Part shown: one piece after another, positions 35,327 through 47,462 of the stretch | How positions within the stretch are numbered: position 1 is the first letter of the stretch | Layout of the letters: the number at the start of each line of letters is the position of its first letter | NCBI GenBank assembly: GCA_029379385.1 | Contig: CM055606.1 | Coordinates: 17,199,142 to 17,263,141 of the forward strand | Direction: 5' to 3' | Source of the DNA: Quillaja saponaria | Taxonomy: Eukaryota; Streptophyta; Magnoliopsida; Fabales; Quillajaceae | DNA length: 64,000 nt | Notes under the pieces: generated by a model | Database searches by the model: none | Seen by the model: only the letters and a program-made list of their open reading frames with translations | What the model was told of the DNA's origin: nothing | Made by a program: the position numbers and the translations under genes

Positions 35327-38099
35327 TCAACCAGTCTTCGTTTTGGGAGCCTTCTTCCTGAGCTGCCGCCTTGGGATTGAATTCTTCATGCCTATAAAGA
35401 ATAGCAATGCCCCTAATAGTGCAAGACTCTGTAAAAGAAACGGAAGAACAACCAATTAACTCGAAAAATTTATCAGAAAAAAAAAAAAAAAAAAAAAAAT
35501 AGAAGAAGAAGGAATTAGAATTGTACCAATACTAGCTGGTAAATTCACTCATCATATAGAAAACGTGTTAAAGGTCTATTAACTTCTTTTTTTTTTTTTT
35601 TTGGTACAAGTTCTATTAACTTCTAGGTATAAGAAAAACAAGTTGTTGGTTACTAACCTGTGTAAACTTTAGAAAGAGCTGGTTAAACTCCTTCTTCTCA
35701 ACATCGTAGTTATAGAAGTCATACAAAATCGGGATTGAAATTGCTTGATGCAGAAGCTGCAAGATAAAAATAAGTAACACTTTACATCAGCAGATCTAAT
35801 AGGTCTACATTCCAATAATACAAAACAAGGGCAGGTAAGCAAAGACAACAAACCAGGAGAAAAGCTCCAATAGAGCTGCCAAATACAAAGAGAATCCCTC
35901 CAACTCCCTTCAAGGCAATTGCAGCAGCTACTAAATGCTTAATCTGTTTGTAACAAGTCCAAAGGTCATAATGCGTCCAAAACTGAACAGAACTGTAGTA
36001 CAGAGCATTCATCACAGGATGTACATAGTAAATGCATTTCTTACTTCAACTTCTGGCACTTTCACCCCAGTATGAGATAACACGTGATTGGAAAAAACAT
36101 GAAATTTCGGCTCCAGAGATTTAGCTGACACTCCACCGTCAGTACCAAATCCATTGAACCTGTAAAACGGAAAAGAAAACTACTCATTAACCCACTTCAA
36201 GCCATGGATACATAACCTCCAACCAAGCAATGATGACAATGAAAGGGATAATGAGCAAAAGACTTCGATTTACAACTGCCAATGTTGACGTCATCATTGA
36301 TTATACTATGCCTTACAAGTTTTGATCAGGGAAGTGTACAACCTAAAAGCCAAAGTCTAGTTATTATATAAAACTCCTTACATGCCAAAACCATGAAAAC
36401 AAAAAGCATCTAATCGGGTACAACACATCTAACTGATGCATTAAGGAAAATAGACTCCATCTGCATAAAGCATATAAAACAACAATAAGACAGCAGCAAT
36501 GAAAAAATGAAAGAACTGATAACTTACAGAGGGGACAAAAATTAAACAAATTCAGAAAGATAATTCACATAATTCTTCTTTAGGACCAACTTAATCACCC
36601 ATCAATTGTTTAGCAACCATGACTACAAACTACAGAGTATCATGGATTCTATATATATAAAACAAGCAGTAAAGTGGCATAATTGCAGGAGTCTAGGACA
36701 TGTACAATGTGAAAGAAAATAAGTTCTTTAGTCAACACTGGTATAATCAAATTCATATAAAATGAAAATTTTCTAGCAACTACCAACACCAAGGGCATAG
36801 CCATGAGTCTATAAGTGAAATTGCAAGCCCAATTCTAACTGAATTGCAGTTAGGAAATTTCAATAAACAACAATTCATTAATTACAGTTTAGAATCTCTC
36901 CTCCAACATCTCTAGCTCATAGCATTAGCAATAATCAGCACCAGTGACAGTGAAAGACTATGTAGTTCAGAGGACACGATGTCATTAAATCTTCATATTA
37001 TGCCAACAGTTAATCTGATTAGGGAAGCATTATCCGATTGTATTTCAGGTCTAATTGAATGTTAGAAATATGAAAATGAATCCACAAAATTCTTACCAAA
37101 ATTGAAAAATAATTTATAAATACACAGAAAATCAAAATGGATAAAAATCATTAAGTTAAGACTGATCATTGTTGCTAGATAATACATATATGAACCTCTT
37201 ATAGGTGATGCAATCATTAACAAGTTACATTGGCAGAAAATATTAAAAATATGATATTTTCAAGTCTTATAAGGAAAAAGGATAGTCATCAAACGGGCAT
37301 ATAAATCAAAGTGAAAATATTTCACCCCCAAAGCTCACTAAAAAACTAAAGAGAGGGAAAAAAATATAAAAAAAGAAGGTCAAAGAAAAATTTATATGGT
37401 CTATGGTATATGAGAAGCTGTGTAACAATGCAACCGATTCAAGAAAATCTCCATAATAACAGAGAAACAAAATCTTCAATAGTATATAATTAATAATAAT
37501 AACAAACTGGGTTACTACATTTCTATTTTCTATAGCATTGAAAATCAACAACAACGATAGAAATGCAAAAGATCAGTGAATAAACAACAATTCCTGTGTT
37601 AAAATTTAATAAAATTAAAGAGATGAAAAATGGAAGTCTCTGGTTAAGAAAAACCATTCATTTCCTCTTCTTACCTTCTTATTTTAACTACTATCAACTA
37701 CCAAGCACAATCTAGAAGCGGTGCTTAATTGAAATGAAGGGAAGACAGCAAAATAGAAATTTTCAAACTTCATAAACTTCAAAGGGCACCATGCAACAAC
37801 CCAAAAAAGAAGAAATAGTAACAAGGATTCCATCAGTTCGATCGACGCAACTCCTTATACATCAATCGATTCATCAGAACTACAAAAGCACTTACTTTCT
37901 ACTACTAACAAACCACTTTAACGATCTGTGGCAAACTTTATTCTAAGGAACACCAAACAGAGCACTTGCAATGCAAAGCAGAAAATATAAGAAAAAGGGT
38001 ATAAAAGGAAAGCGGATCTGAAAAGACTTACTCTTGCCAAGCAGATAGGATGAATACAGAGGCAAAGAGAACCCTCCCGGTGAATGAAATAAACGCCAT
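35327..38099 (-). CDS. HR-like lesion-inducing protein (HRLI), copy 1, 157 aa
   Basis: Five exons: 38032-38099, 36045-36159, 35854-35943, 35658-35756 and 35327-35428. All have GT-AG introns, and the intron phases match copy 2 exactly. The protein starts MAFISFTGRVLFASVFILSA (first membrane segment). It then has a TDGG-containing loop, KHLVAAAIALKGVGGILFVF (second segment), a LLHQAISIPILYDFYNYD segment, and ALLGALLFFIGMKNSIPRRQ (last segment) followed by a Lys/Arg-rich tail. The family (HR_lesion, DoxX-like) consists of small four-helix membrane proteins. They are named for cell death seen when a relative was over-expressed in tobacco; the normal role is unclear. Length equals the family's usual 150-160 aa. 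Intron 1 is long (about 1.9 kb). It faces copy 2 head to head. Confidence 0.95.
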
Positions 38100-39481
38100 G
38101 AACGGGCAGACAGAGAAACACAAAGCAGGAGTAGATCTAGTTCTTCTGATTTTATTATATAAGAAAGAAGATTTTATTATAAGAAAGAATAAGACTTTTA
38201 AAAAAACAAAGAAAAAGAAAAGAATCAAAGACAGCGGTGAGAGACAATTTGTCAGTAACGCGGTAAAAGGGCGTGATGGTGAAGGTTTGGAAATGCATTC
38301 TCTGTTTTTTTTCTGACAATTTTTTTTTAAAAATAATTTATTAAGAAAAATAATGTCGTCTTTTTGGTTAATTAAAGAGATTAATCTAATTTAGTTTGTA
38401 TTGGAAACGTGTATTTGATATTTGGAGCTGAAAATTAAGTTTATTATAATAATATATTTAGTTAAAATTAAAAATTAATTTTGATCAAATGTTAATATAG
38501 TTTTAATAAATTTTTTAAAAAATTATTCCTGTATAATTTTTTCAGAATATGTTTGTAATAAAAAATATATATATAATTTTTATATTACTTTTAGACAAAA
38601 ATAACCTAATTTTTTTAATATTCTAATTATTCAAAATTATTTTTTGAATAATTAACCAAATACATTATATATTATGCTAAAATTAATTATTTAAAATACT
38701 AATTTTTAAATGCTAAATCAAACTTGTCGTAAGGTGCTTAATAAAAACTAAGTAAATATACAGGTGGGAGATTAAATTGTTTTGGTAGAAACATTGATTC
38801 ATTACAGGCATAATGATTGAAGTTGAGTACTTAAATTTGAGTCGATGATCTTTTAATAATAATAAAGTATTCTAGGTAAATAATTTTTTTAAAAAGAAAA
38901 TGAAAGATGTTATTTAATAATTTGTATATTATAAAATATATAATATATCATATTTGATTCCTTTTTTAGTGAAATATAATTCAATGTTCAATTTACAAAA
39001 GCTCTAGTTTTGTGATATATGTATTTTTTGTAATGATCTATTTAATAATAATATCGAATCATATATTTATTGATATAACATTCAAATGTGTTCTAATTAA
39101 TTTAAATATATTTTGATTAATTATTTATCTAATCTAATTGAAGTCATTAAAAAAAATATTATAAATTTTTTTTATTTGAACCTATCAAAGTTATCCCCAA
39201 CAAAATTATAAAAGCCTCCAAAAATAAAAAATAAAAAAATTTACTCAAAACTCAAGTTAATGAAAAGAAAATTAATAAATTGGTAGTTATAAGTAATTTG
39301 GTATATCTATATAAAAAAACAAAACAAAACAAAAGAACAAAAAATAAGGCAAGTAAAGAATCCAATTTGCTTTCTTTTGATAGACCCAGCTCGGCTGTTT
39401 GTTTTCTCCCTGTATCGCTCAGCGGTGATAGCCGACGACCAGCGAGATTTGCTCTCATTCTCTCTGCACAAAGGAAGAGAA
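38100..39481. other. Shared upstream region of the two divergent HRLI genes
   Basis: About 1.4 kb, strongly AT-rich between 38330 and 39250. The two start codons point away from each other, so any bidirectional control elements would lie here. No other gene recognised. Confidence 0.65.
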
Positions 39482-42400
39482 ATGGGGTTCTTCTCTTTTC
39501 TGGGTCGTGTCCTCTTCGCCTCCTTCTTCATCCTCTCAGCATGGCAAATGTAAGTGCAGATCTAATTAATCTCTTATTCAGACTAAAGGGTTGCTTTTAT
39601 GATTTATTTTCAGTTTACTGTTATTCCATTTTAACAGATTAAATGAAAATTTGTTTGTCTGTTTGTTTTTTTGTTTTTCGTTTTTTGTTTTTTGTTTTTT
39701 GTTTTTTTTTTTGTTGTTGCCAATTTAAGCTCTACGCTTACTCAATCACACATAGACACAATATTGTTTATTGGAAATTGTTTAACACTGTTTTCCTAGC
39801 TTGCGTTTCCTTTATTTCTTTTGGGTATCTTACCATGATGCAAAATAGGCAGTTGAATATGGAAGCCATTGAGTTATTTCTGTGGTTTCGCTTTAAAGTG
39901 ATATATTTTTATTGTGGTTCTTTTGTTTGGCGGTTGAAATAAAATTAATTCTTATGCAAAAGTCTGATTTTTTTTTTGTTTTCTTAAGTTTCTAGCATGT
40001 TTAGGTTTTCTAAGCGATCAAAGTGAAGTTATTATTAGATGTGTTAGCCAATATGTGAGAAAGAGAAAATCTAAGTTGGAAAAAGGTTATCTATGATCAT
40101 TTGTTAATAATTGCCTCAAATTAAATTCGAAGTTGTGTAAAAATGTAGATCTATTGCCTTTTGTATCATGTTTTTATGCTAGAATTAAATGAGGAGCTCA
40201 ATTGATATTTATTCAAACTGAGTTACACCTGAGAATTACTAATATTGAAGGGTTCTAAATCCAGCTTTATATGTTCCCACATTCCTTCTAAATTATTTCA
40301 GTATGTTAATGAGGATCCTCTTCAAGTTTATTTTATCAGTTTATAAGCAGTTCGTTGGTACTGTCACTGTTATCAGACTCTTACGATTCACAATTTGAGT
40401 CGAGTCGATTCAATTTAGCACCTAAACAATACACATCGCAGGGGTGAATCGAAAAAGTTAAAGAATCATACATGAATCGACCGAATCAAAGGTGAATTGG
40501 GCGATTTGATTCAATTGTACGAGTCATCACCGAGTCAAACATTCTGGATAAGACTCAGATTTAGCAATCCACAAATCTAAAAAACCCAAAAAGTGAACAA
40601 ATTTTTCCAAGTTCTTCATGGAAAACTTTTTTGCTTCACCTTACACACAATAATAGGTTTGTTATGAGAGAAACTCACATAAAAAGATTGCAACTTTTCA
40701 GACATATGCAGAAGGTTGCAAGGCTTACCGGCCGGAGAAACTAAGAATTCTATTTCAGCCATGCGTGCCATTTCTTTATTTTTCCAAACACGTACCAAGA
40801 GACTTTGTTCTTTCCTCTATTTCTAAGTTGTAGTTGTATGGATGAGAGCCATAAGTTGTCAAATTCTTTTTATTGTCTATGAGAGAGAAGCTCTATAAAG
40901 AACTCTTGGATTTTGACTTTTTGGTAATACAAATAGTACACTCTTTTTGCTTACTCAATTCATTAGTACTTGCACTTTTTCTAACTATATTTGGATGTTG
41001 GCATTGGATAATATCTCTTCCACATCTTTTAAAGTTGTTAGTGTTAATACTTTTGCTATTTTTTTTATAAAAAAGTTTAGTAGTATTTCTTTGATTCAAA
41101 TGAAAAAGCTACCAATCTTTTATATTTTTCTTGAACAATAAGAAGTAAAATAATTATAACAAGAAGAAGAATGAAAAACTTCACTTCCCCTATCCTAAAA
41201 GTACAAATATTAGATGTTTAATTATAAATATTTAATTTAATATTTATTTTTAGAATTTATATTGAATCGTACGATTCGATACGATTCTCGATTCACGATT
41301 CTCAAAATCGTAATTTTGATTTACGAGTCGAATCTCGATTCAACAACTATGGGTACTGTACATATCATATGGTTACTTATTGATTTGTTTATGCTTCAGT
41401 TTAAAATTTTGGTACCAAGTTGAGTTGAAAAACATTTCTTTAGGTTTCTTATTACTTTAGGAGAAGCTAAAGTATTTCAAGTGATTTATTAAGTGCTGAT
41501 TGTAGGGGTTTCGCTAAATTAGTATCAATCTTGTTACCATTTTTGTACTCCATCAATCCATCTCATGTTATTCACAGAATAGATGGGTTTAAACTTTACT
41601 GAAATAACGTTCTAGTTCATAGCAATCTTCATTTATACTTATTATTTGTAGGCATTGACTTTTGAATTCTTTTATTGCTGAGTAGTCCTCTTCTTAACAT
41701 GGAGCCTCAAATTGGCACACATAATGTGAAGATTTTAACCTTTCCTTTTCTTCTTAAAATAAGGTGTGAAGAAGATATCATTATACATGACAACACAAAA
41801 AATGCAAAGGGAACTGCTTAATGACTGATCCAATGGCCGGAAACATGGAACCCATTTATGGTGTGCCTCATTAGAATATAATGGAGGTTACTTGCCATGG
41901 ACATTTCATACATTAACTTTTCATATCTCAAGTATAAAAAAGGTTTACTTTTATAAATAAGCGCATACCTAAGAGCCAAGCAAGAGCCAAGCCTGATTTT
42001 GCTTGGGCATCACATGTTTACTAATTCCCTAAAATTAGGCTTGAGCTTGGCTCGTCTAGTAAAACAGCCAAGCCTGAGGTGCTGAGTTGTAGTTAAGCTC
42101 CATTATTGTAGGTGAAGTAATTTCTCTAGCGCAGAAATCAACAATGACTATGTAGGTGATAGAAATTTGATGTGATGATGTGCATGCCACACTTGATCAA
42201 CACATTTCTAGATTGGGTTGGTCTGTTCAGCTATCTAGATTGTGTTGTCAAAAACATCTTGGTCAAAGTTAATCTTCTGGTTGTGCTTGTTCCATAAAAC
42301 CCAGGGAACAGAAATCACCATGGGCAACTTCTAAAGAGATTGCCACTGTTCTTCTGTATCTTAGCACTCACTATGATGTTATGAAACCTTGTTACTTGAG

Positions 42401-43522
42401 TTAACACGTTGCAGCCTTTTCTGCAATTTCTAACTTCTTTCCAAATGGTTTGATTATTGAGTTGTGGTTTGCCACGTGTAAATTGTAATGCATCTAGGTT
42501 CAGTAAAATTCATCCTTGAAAGTAGTCCAGGTTTGATAAATAACAATTTTACTCTCTTTTCTGCAATTTCTAATGTTTGCTGATTGCTTTATCTCGTTAA
42601 GCTATATTTTTTTTTTCTTCAAAAAAAATATATTTTTTTGTCTCACTGGGAAGCCCACTGGACCTTGGGCAAAACAATATCCATAGTTCGTCCATTTTCA
42701 TATAAAGTCACATTCCCCTTGGGAACTGAAGCTTTCTTGTTGAAGTGATTGTACAAAGCAGTATCATGTGCTTTTGGAATGACATGACTTATTTGTGCTT
42801 AGGTTTAATGAGTTTCATGCTGATGGTGGGCCTTTTGCAAAGGAGTTGGCTCCCAAGCTCAAAGTTGTCATGAAAAATCTGTCCTCCAAATTGGGAGTGG
42901 GGATTCCAGATTACAATGTATGTCAATCTTCTCCTCACATAATCTTTTTGGCTATAAGGGTTTCATTATTTATCCAAATTCATTCTGTTTTCTGATGGAG
43001 ATATTCAACAGGTAAGACATTTCGTAGCCAACATTATATTTCTAGAGGGGATTGGTGGCATTTTATTTGTGTTTGGCAGCACCCTTGGATCCTGTCTCCT
43101 GGTTAGTGTTTACTCTTTTTTTACCTTGGAAACACTGAAGTCACTAGCGATACTGCCTAAGCAACTATTAATTGTCGTGTTACTGAATCAATCCACATTG
43201 AACTTCCTTCCTTTTTTTGATGTAGCTTCTCCACCTGGCGGTTACAACTCCAATTCTCTATGATTTTTACAACTATAGATCCGACCAACCTGAATTTAGT
43301 CTACTTTTAAATGATTTCTTGCAGGTTTGTGATTGAACTTTTTCTCCTGAACTCTGTTTTTGGCTGATTTATTTCTTCTTTTGTGATAACTTAGTTGCAT
43401 AAGGTTTGCGCTTTTGGCAGAATGTGGCAATTTTTGGTGCATTGCTTTTCTTCATAGGGATGAAGAACGCGATCTCCAAGAGGCAGTTCAAGAAGAACGG
43501 CCTCAAAACAAAAACAGTTTAG
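39482..43522 (+). CDS. HR-like lesion-inducing protein (HRLI), copy 2, 157 aa
   Basis: Five exons: 39482-39549, 42803-42917, 43012-43101, 43226-43324 and 43421-43522. Exon lengths are 68, 115, 90, 99 and 102 bp, the same as in copy 1. It starts MGFFSFLGRVLFASFFILSA and ends LFFIGMKNAISKRQFKKNG then a basic tail. The second membrane segment is changed: where copy 1 has the conserved KHLVAAAIALKGVGG, this copy has RHFVANIIFLEGIGG, with Glu in the helix. The YDFYNYRSDQPEFSLLLNDF part also departs from the usual DADKKEF-like sequence. The frame and all splice sites are intact, so it is probably expressed but diverging. Intron 1 is 3.25 kb and contains a hAT-like element. Confidence 0.92.
40365..41351. 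mobile_element. hAT-like non-autonomous DNA transposon in HRLI copy 2 intron 1
   Basis: A 987-bp segment flanked by a perfect 8-bp direct repeat GGTACTGT (40357-40364 and 41352-41359), the target-site size of hAT elements. The ends read CACTGTTATC and, reversed, CATAGTTGTTG: an imperfect terminal repeat starting with CA. Both subterminal regions are crowded with GATTCGA/GAGTCGA/ACGATTC words in both orientations, as is usual for hAT transposase-binding ends. No transposase frame is present. Confidence 0.78.
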
Positions 43523-43575
43523 GAGTTAGAAGCAAGGACTTTTCTTATTATAATGTCAGGATATCAAAATGTTAC

Positions 43576-44566
43576 TTTTTGGTTGGAACCAAATAAAGAA
43601 TTCATTTTAATTGATTTGAATTTTACAATTTAGTCTATTCTAAATGATTTATTTTTTATTTTTTTTGGAATAAAATGAATGCTTACAGAATTCAGTTTGA
43701 TTTTCTTGTTTGGGATATATGAAGAATTTATTTCAGTTTAGGTATGTATTATTTCTAAATTATATCAAAATTCATGAAATAACAAGATAAAAAAGGATAT
43801 GTCTAATTATTTGCTATTATATGATTACTGAAATTTTTTAGTTGTCACAGATTCTACTATAGTTTGATACTCAAAATTTCAATTAAGCATGTACAAATAT
43901 ATCAGTAATGCAAAATGTTCAATAATTGTCTATATTATAACAAATTTATAATTTCAGTAATTACATGGAATGTAGAAAATAATATCATTTAATTTGTAAG
44001 AAATATTAAGAATAAAATTATTATTTAAGGTGCAAAAAATAATAAGGATAAAGTGTTATTATTATGGATAAAATTATCAGTTAAGATGAGAAATAATAAG
44101 GATAAAAATATCTTTTAACTTGTAAAACATAATAAGGATAAAATTGTTATTTAAAATATGAGAAATGATAAGGGTTAAAATGTCATTTAAAATATAAAAT
44201 ATATAAGACTAAAATTGTCATTATTTAAGGTGTGACTACTACTTACTAATCTGGAATGAATTTTACAAAATAAAATTTAAACTATTTTGTGTAGAATTCA
44301 AAATTGGAGAAAATTTAGACTTCAAATCTATTTTATTTAAATTATACATTAACTCATTTGAAGAAATTTGGACAAAAAAAATAAGTAACTTGGACCAAAA
44401 AAACAAAGTGAAACCAAATTTGGGCATCCAAGAGTTTTATTAAACGTTATTGATGAAAAAAAGTGTGAATGAAAGATCCGCTGTAAAAAAGTTTCAAGCA
44501 TAAGAACAGTAGAATTTATTCAAATAATTTGAATTCTACCTTTTTTTGAGGTTCCAAATGCACTTT
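43576..44566. mobile_element. Possible MITE with internal minisatellite, just 3' of HRLI copy 2
   Basis: The left end ttggaaccaaataaagaattc-like and the right end, reversed, ttggaacctcaaa-gaattc look like inverted repeats. The interior between about 44000 and 44230 has five or so diverged units of aataaggataaaattgttattta spaced 40-50 bp. No coding capacity. The ends share words with the 33.2 kb element. No target-site duplication was identified. Confidence 0.45.
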
Positions 44567-45353
44567 TACTGATTTCTTGCAGTTCTATTTATTTTAGTTA
44601 CACAAAAAGACCAAGTATTAAGCAGCTTCGTCCGATCCAAGTTGCAAATTAATGTGGATTATGTGTGATACTGGATTGAGCCGTGCAAGATTTTTACAGA
44701 AGAATCTCATATCAGGGATGGGATATACTCTTCTACTCAACTAGTAGCATTGGTGTGGTGAACTTTGATTACTAAATACAGGACTAGTAGGGACATCTGT
44801 TACTTTTGCCATAATAACATTTGCCTCTTTATTTAGTAAAGAATTTTTTCCATTCATTAGTAAATTCTTTTGTACGTAAGAACATTCTCGATCATGTTTC
44901 ATCTCTTTGATTCATATTTATCAAAAGTGAAGATTCCTCACTTCCTTGGTGCACACAAAAGTTTACATAATAGGTATAACTTTTGTGTGGATTCCACAGG
45001 TAGTACTACTTACAAGTTACATACAGCATTTCACATAAGGCAAAAGATCTTTCCTCTTCCCAGATAACAGTCATTGATGTCCCAGAACACCAAGCTAACC
45101 TAGGTGCTGCCTGATTGAGTCATTTCCACTTCTACGAATATGTGAAATATTGTAGAACTCAACTACGAAGCAAACCCCTTTAATGATCATTAACTTAACT
45201 GAAATACTATCAAAAGAAAGAAGAGGTAAGTGAAACATAAATATTCGTGGAAAAGTAAAATACAACAATGGTGGTAACTCCAACTTTGGACTCAGAAAAC
45301 CACCTTTGACTGGATGTTAGTCGAACAAGCTCAATGATAGGCAAAGTTCAAAA
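44567..45353. other. Intergenic between HRLI copy 2 and the 45.4 kb gene
   Basis: Contains the 3' flanks of two convergent genes. No additional gene recognised. Confidence 0.55.
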
Positions 45354-47414
45354 TTATACATCAAATAACTGATTTTTGTAGCATAGAGACCAGTCTGAAT
45401 CATCCCTTGAAGCAACCAGGCCACCTCCATCGGTGCTTATGGACTCTGCACATGAATTTGATACCAAAGGTGGAGACTTGTCTTTACCCTTCTCATCAAT
45501 TGCTTGTTCATTATCATCAAACCCCGTAGTTCCTGAATCATTATTCTGCTTTTTAGCACTACCAAGTTCAATATCAACTGGAGGACCTCGATGATAGGGT
45601 GGTAACTTTTCACTGCTACAGTCATTGACATCTTCATCTTCATCTGAGAAGCATCTACAGCAATCAAACTCATCCATTTCATAAATCCGGCTCATTAGCC
45701 CTTCCCTCCATGATATCCTGATATTGGATTGTGACACATTCCCTACTGTAGAACTAGATAGCCAAGAATCCCGATCTTCCAAATTTTTTGGAAGATGGCT
45801 AATGTCAATGGAATCACAAGGTGAAGTTAAATGGAAACTCAGACTAGCAGAATCCTCAACGGGAAAATGGCTGTTGGGGGACAAGCTTACATATTGAAGA
45901 ACTTCACCCATCAAATTCATCTCAGAATTGAAGTTATGCCTCTTTAGATTGTCTGCTTGTGCACATGACAAGCCAACATGTAAATCTGAACTGGAGTCTG
46001 ACTGTGGGGTTCGAATAACATTTCCACTACCACCAACGGAGTTTAGGGAGAAGGGGGAGTCCCCATCAAGAAGACCATAATTTAATTTTCTTCCTTCTTT
46101 TGAGCTACCGGCTTTGCAAACGGGAGTAGAATTGGGCGACAACAAAGTGGGTATTTGGAAGGAAGACGAAATTGGCTCCAAAAACCCTTCAAATTCAGGA
46201 AGTCCACATGGAGAAATTGATGAAGCAATCCCTTTTCTACTGATACCTTTAGCGGCATTAGTCAAGTCACTCTTATCACTTACAATTGAAGAAACTTTAT
46301 GACCAGAAGAGGGTGAAGAAACAGAATTGCAAGTGGTGGAGTCTGCTAATGCCTGAAGCCTACACGTCCCATTTCCAAACTTTTCTCTGGGATCATCATT
46401 CCCCTTGTTAAAGGAAGAAGAAAGCCAAGTCATTGAAGCTTCATTTGGTAAAGGGACCAAAGAGGCATCAGGATTGAAATCAAGTCCTGTTACTTTTGCA
46501 AAGTCATAATCATCATCAAAACTATCAAAAGCTGTAGTTTTCTCTAAGCCTAAGTCAATCTCTTCTACAGTGAGAATTCCTCTTGGCCTGCATTTTCTCT
46601 TGTCAGAAACCCCAGAAACAACATACCCTGCTCCATAACAAGCAGGTGTGGTGGTTGACACCAGAGATGACCCACATTGTATCTCTGGAGACACAGAGGC
46701 CTGAATGGGAGGTGTTTTGTTTGAGTTCTCTCCAACATCACTGTCAACTGTAACATCTAAGGCAGACCCAGTTCCCATCTTACTCAAAGGAGTCAAATTT
46801 GCATCATTACCACATGGTTTGAGTTTGTCTGGCTCACTGCCACCATCAATTATCCTCTCTGAACTATTCTTCTGTTGCTTCAACTCATCAAACCCGGAAG
46901 ACAGCTTAGGTAGGAAATTGCCATTTGTGTTCAAAACAGATGAAGGTTTATTATACTTTTGGCCAATTCCTGAACTGAATTTTTTCCCCGATTGCCACTG
47001 GTATAGACACGAGGGGTTTTTCTTGAACTTCTTCTCTGTCATTATTCTTTTAGGATGTTCTTTGATAGTGCCTTTGGGAAGGTTCTCTTTCGAAGATTTG
47101 GATGGTCTCAAAGGAAGTACATTAGGGGCTGATATTGGAGTTCTAGAGAGATTTTTGGACTTATGGACAGGGGTCTTTGCATAAGAAGACTGAGAGAGAA
47201 GAAACCTGAGACAACCTCTTGGGGCTTCAATTGAGACTGAAGAAGTCTCACTGCTATTGCTACTGCTGCAAATGCCATTAAGAGCCTGCAATGGGCTTCT
47301 AGGACTCTGTTTCTTCCTCTGTGCAGCCTTCAAGCAGGCGGTTGGAGGTGTTGCTGCCTGTGCCAGTGGCAAAGAAGGTTTCTTCCCAGTTTTAGATGAA
47401 ATTGCTCGGTTCAT
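45354..47414 (-). CDS. Uncharacterised plant Ser-rich protein, 686 aa, single coding exon
   Basis: Start ATG is 47412-47414 (MNRAISSKTGKK); the frame is open further upstream, but no ATG occurs there before the 5' UTR splice acceptor. The sequence is low-complexity and Ser/Pro/Lys-rich, probably largely disordered. Ordered-looking islands: SPRSPLQALN (about 37-46), APRGCLRFLLS (about 65-74), KCRPRGILTVEEIDLGL (about 274-290), LPEFEGFLEPISSSFQIPTLLSPNSTPV (middle), and a C-terminal WREGLMSRIYEMDEFDCCRCFSDEDED with an acidic stretch. A KEN motif (about 109-111) and RxxL motifs (RGCL, RGIL) are present. I do not recognise a named domain. By position it may correspond to the unknown-protein gene beside ARP9 in Arabidopsis (At5g43490, from memory). 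Function unknown. Confidence 0.85.
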   Translation of the reverse strand: MNRAISSKTGKKPSLPLAQAATPPTACLKAAQRKKQSPRSPLQALNGICSSSNSSETSSVSIEAPRGCLRFLLSQSSYAKTPVHKSKNLSRTPISAPNVLPLRPSKSSKENLPKGTIKEHPKRIMTEKKFKKNPSCLYQWQSGKKFSSGIGQKYNKPSSVLNTNGNFLPKLSSGFDELKQQKNSSERIIDGGSEPDKLKPCGNDANLTPLSKMGTGSALDVTVDSDVGENSNKTPPIQASVSPEIQCGSSLVSTTTPACYGAGYVVSGVSDKRKCRPRGILTVEEIDLGLEKTTAFDSFDDDYDFAKVTGLDFNPDASLVPLPNEASMTWLSSSFNKGNDDPREKFGNGTCRLQALADSTTCNSVSSPSSGHKVSSIVSDKSDLTNAAKGISRKGIASSISPCGLPEFEGFLEPISSSFQIPTLLSPNSTPVCKAGSSKEGRKLNYGLLDGDSPFSLNSVGGSGNVIRTPQSDSSSDLHVGLSCAQADNLKRHNFNSEMNLMGEVLQYVSLSPNSHFPVEDSASLSFHLTSPCDSIDISHLPKNLEDRDSWLSSSTVGNVSQSNIRISWREGLMSRIYEMDEFDCCRCFSDEDEDVNDCSSEKLPPYHRGPPVDIELGSAKKQNNDSGTTGFDDNEQAIDEKGKDKSPPLVSNSCAESISTDGGGLVASRDDSDWSLCYKNQLFDV

Positions 47415-47462
47415 AGTGAGGCTTGGAAGCGGAAGTGAAACCAAATAGTTTTTAGATCCTTC

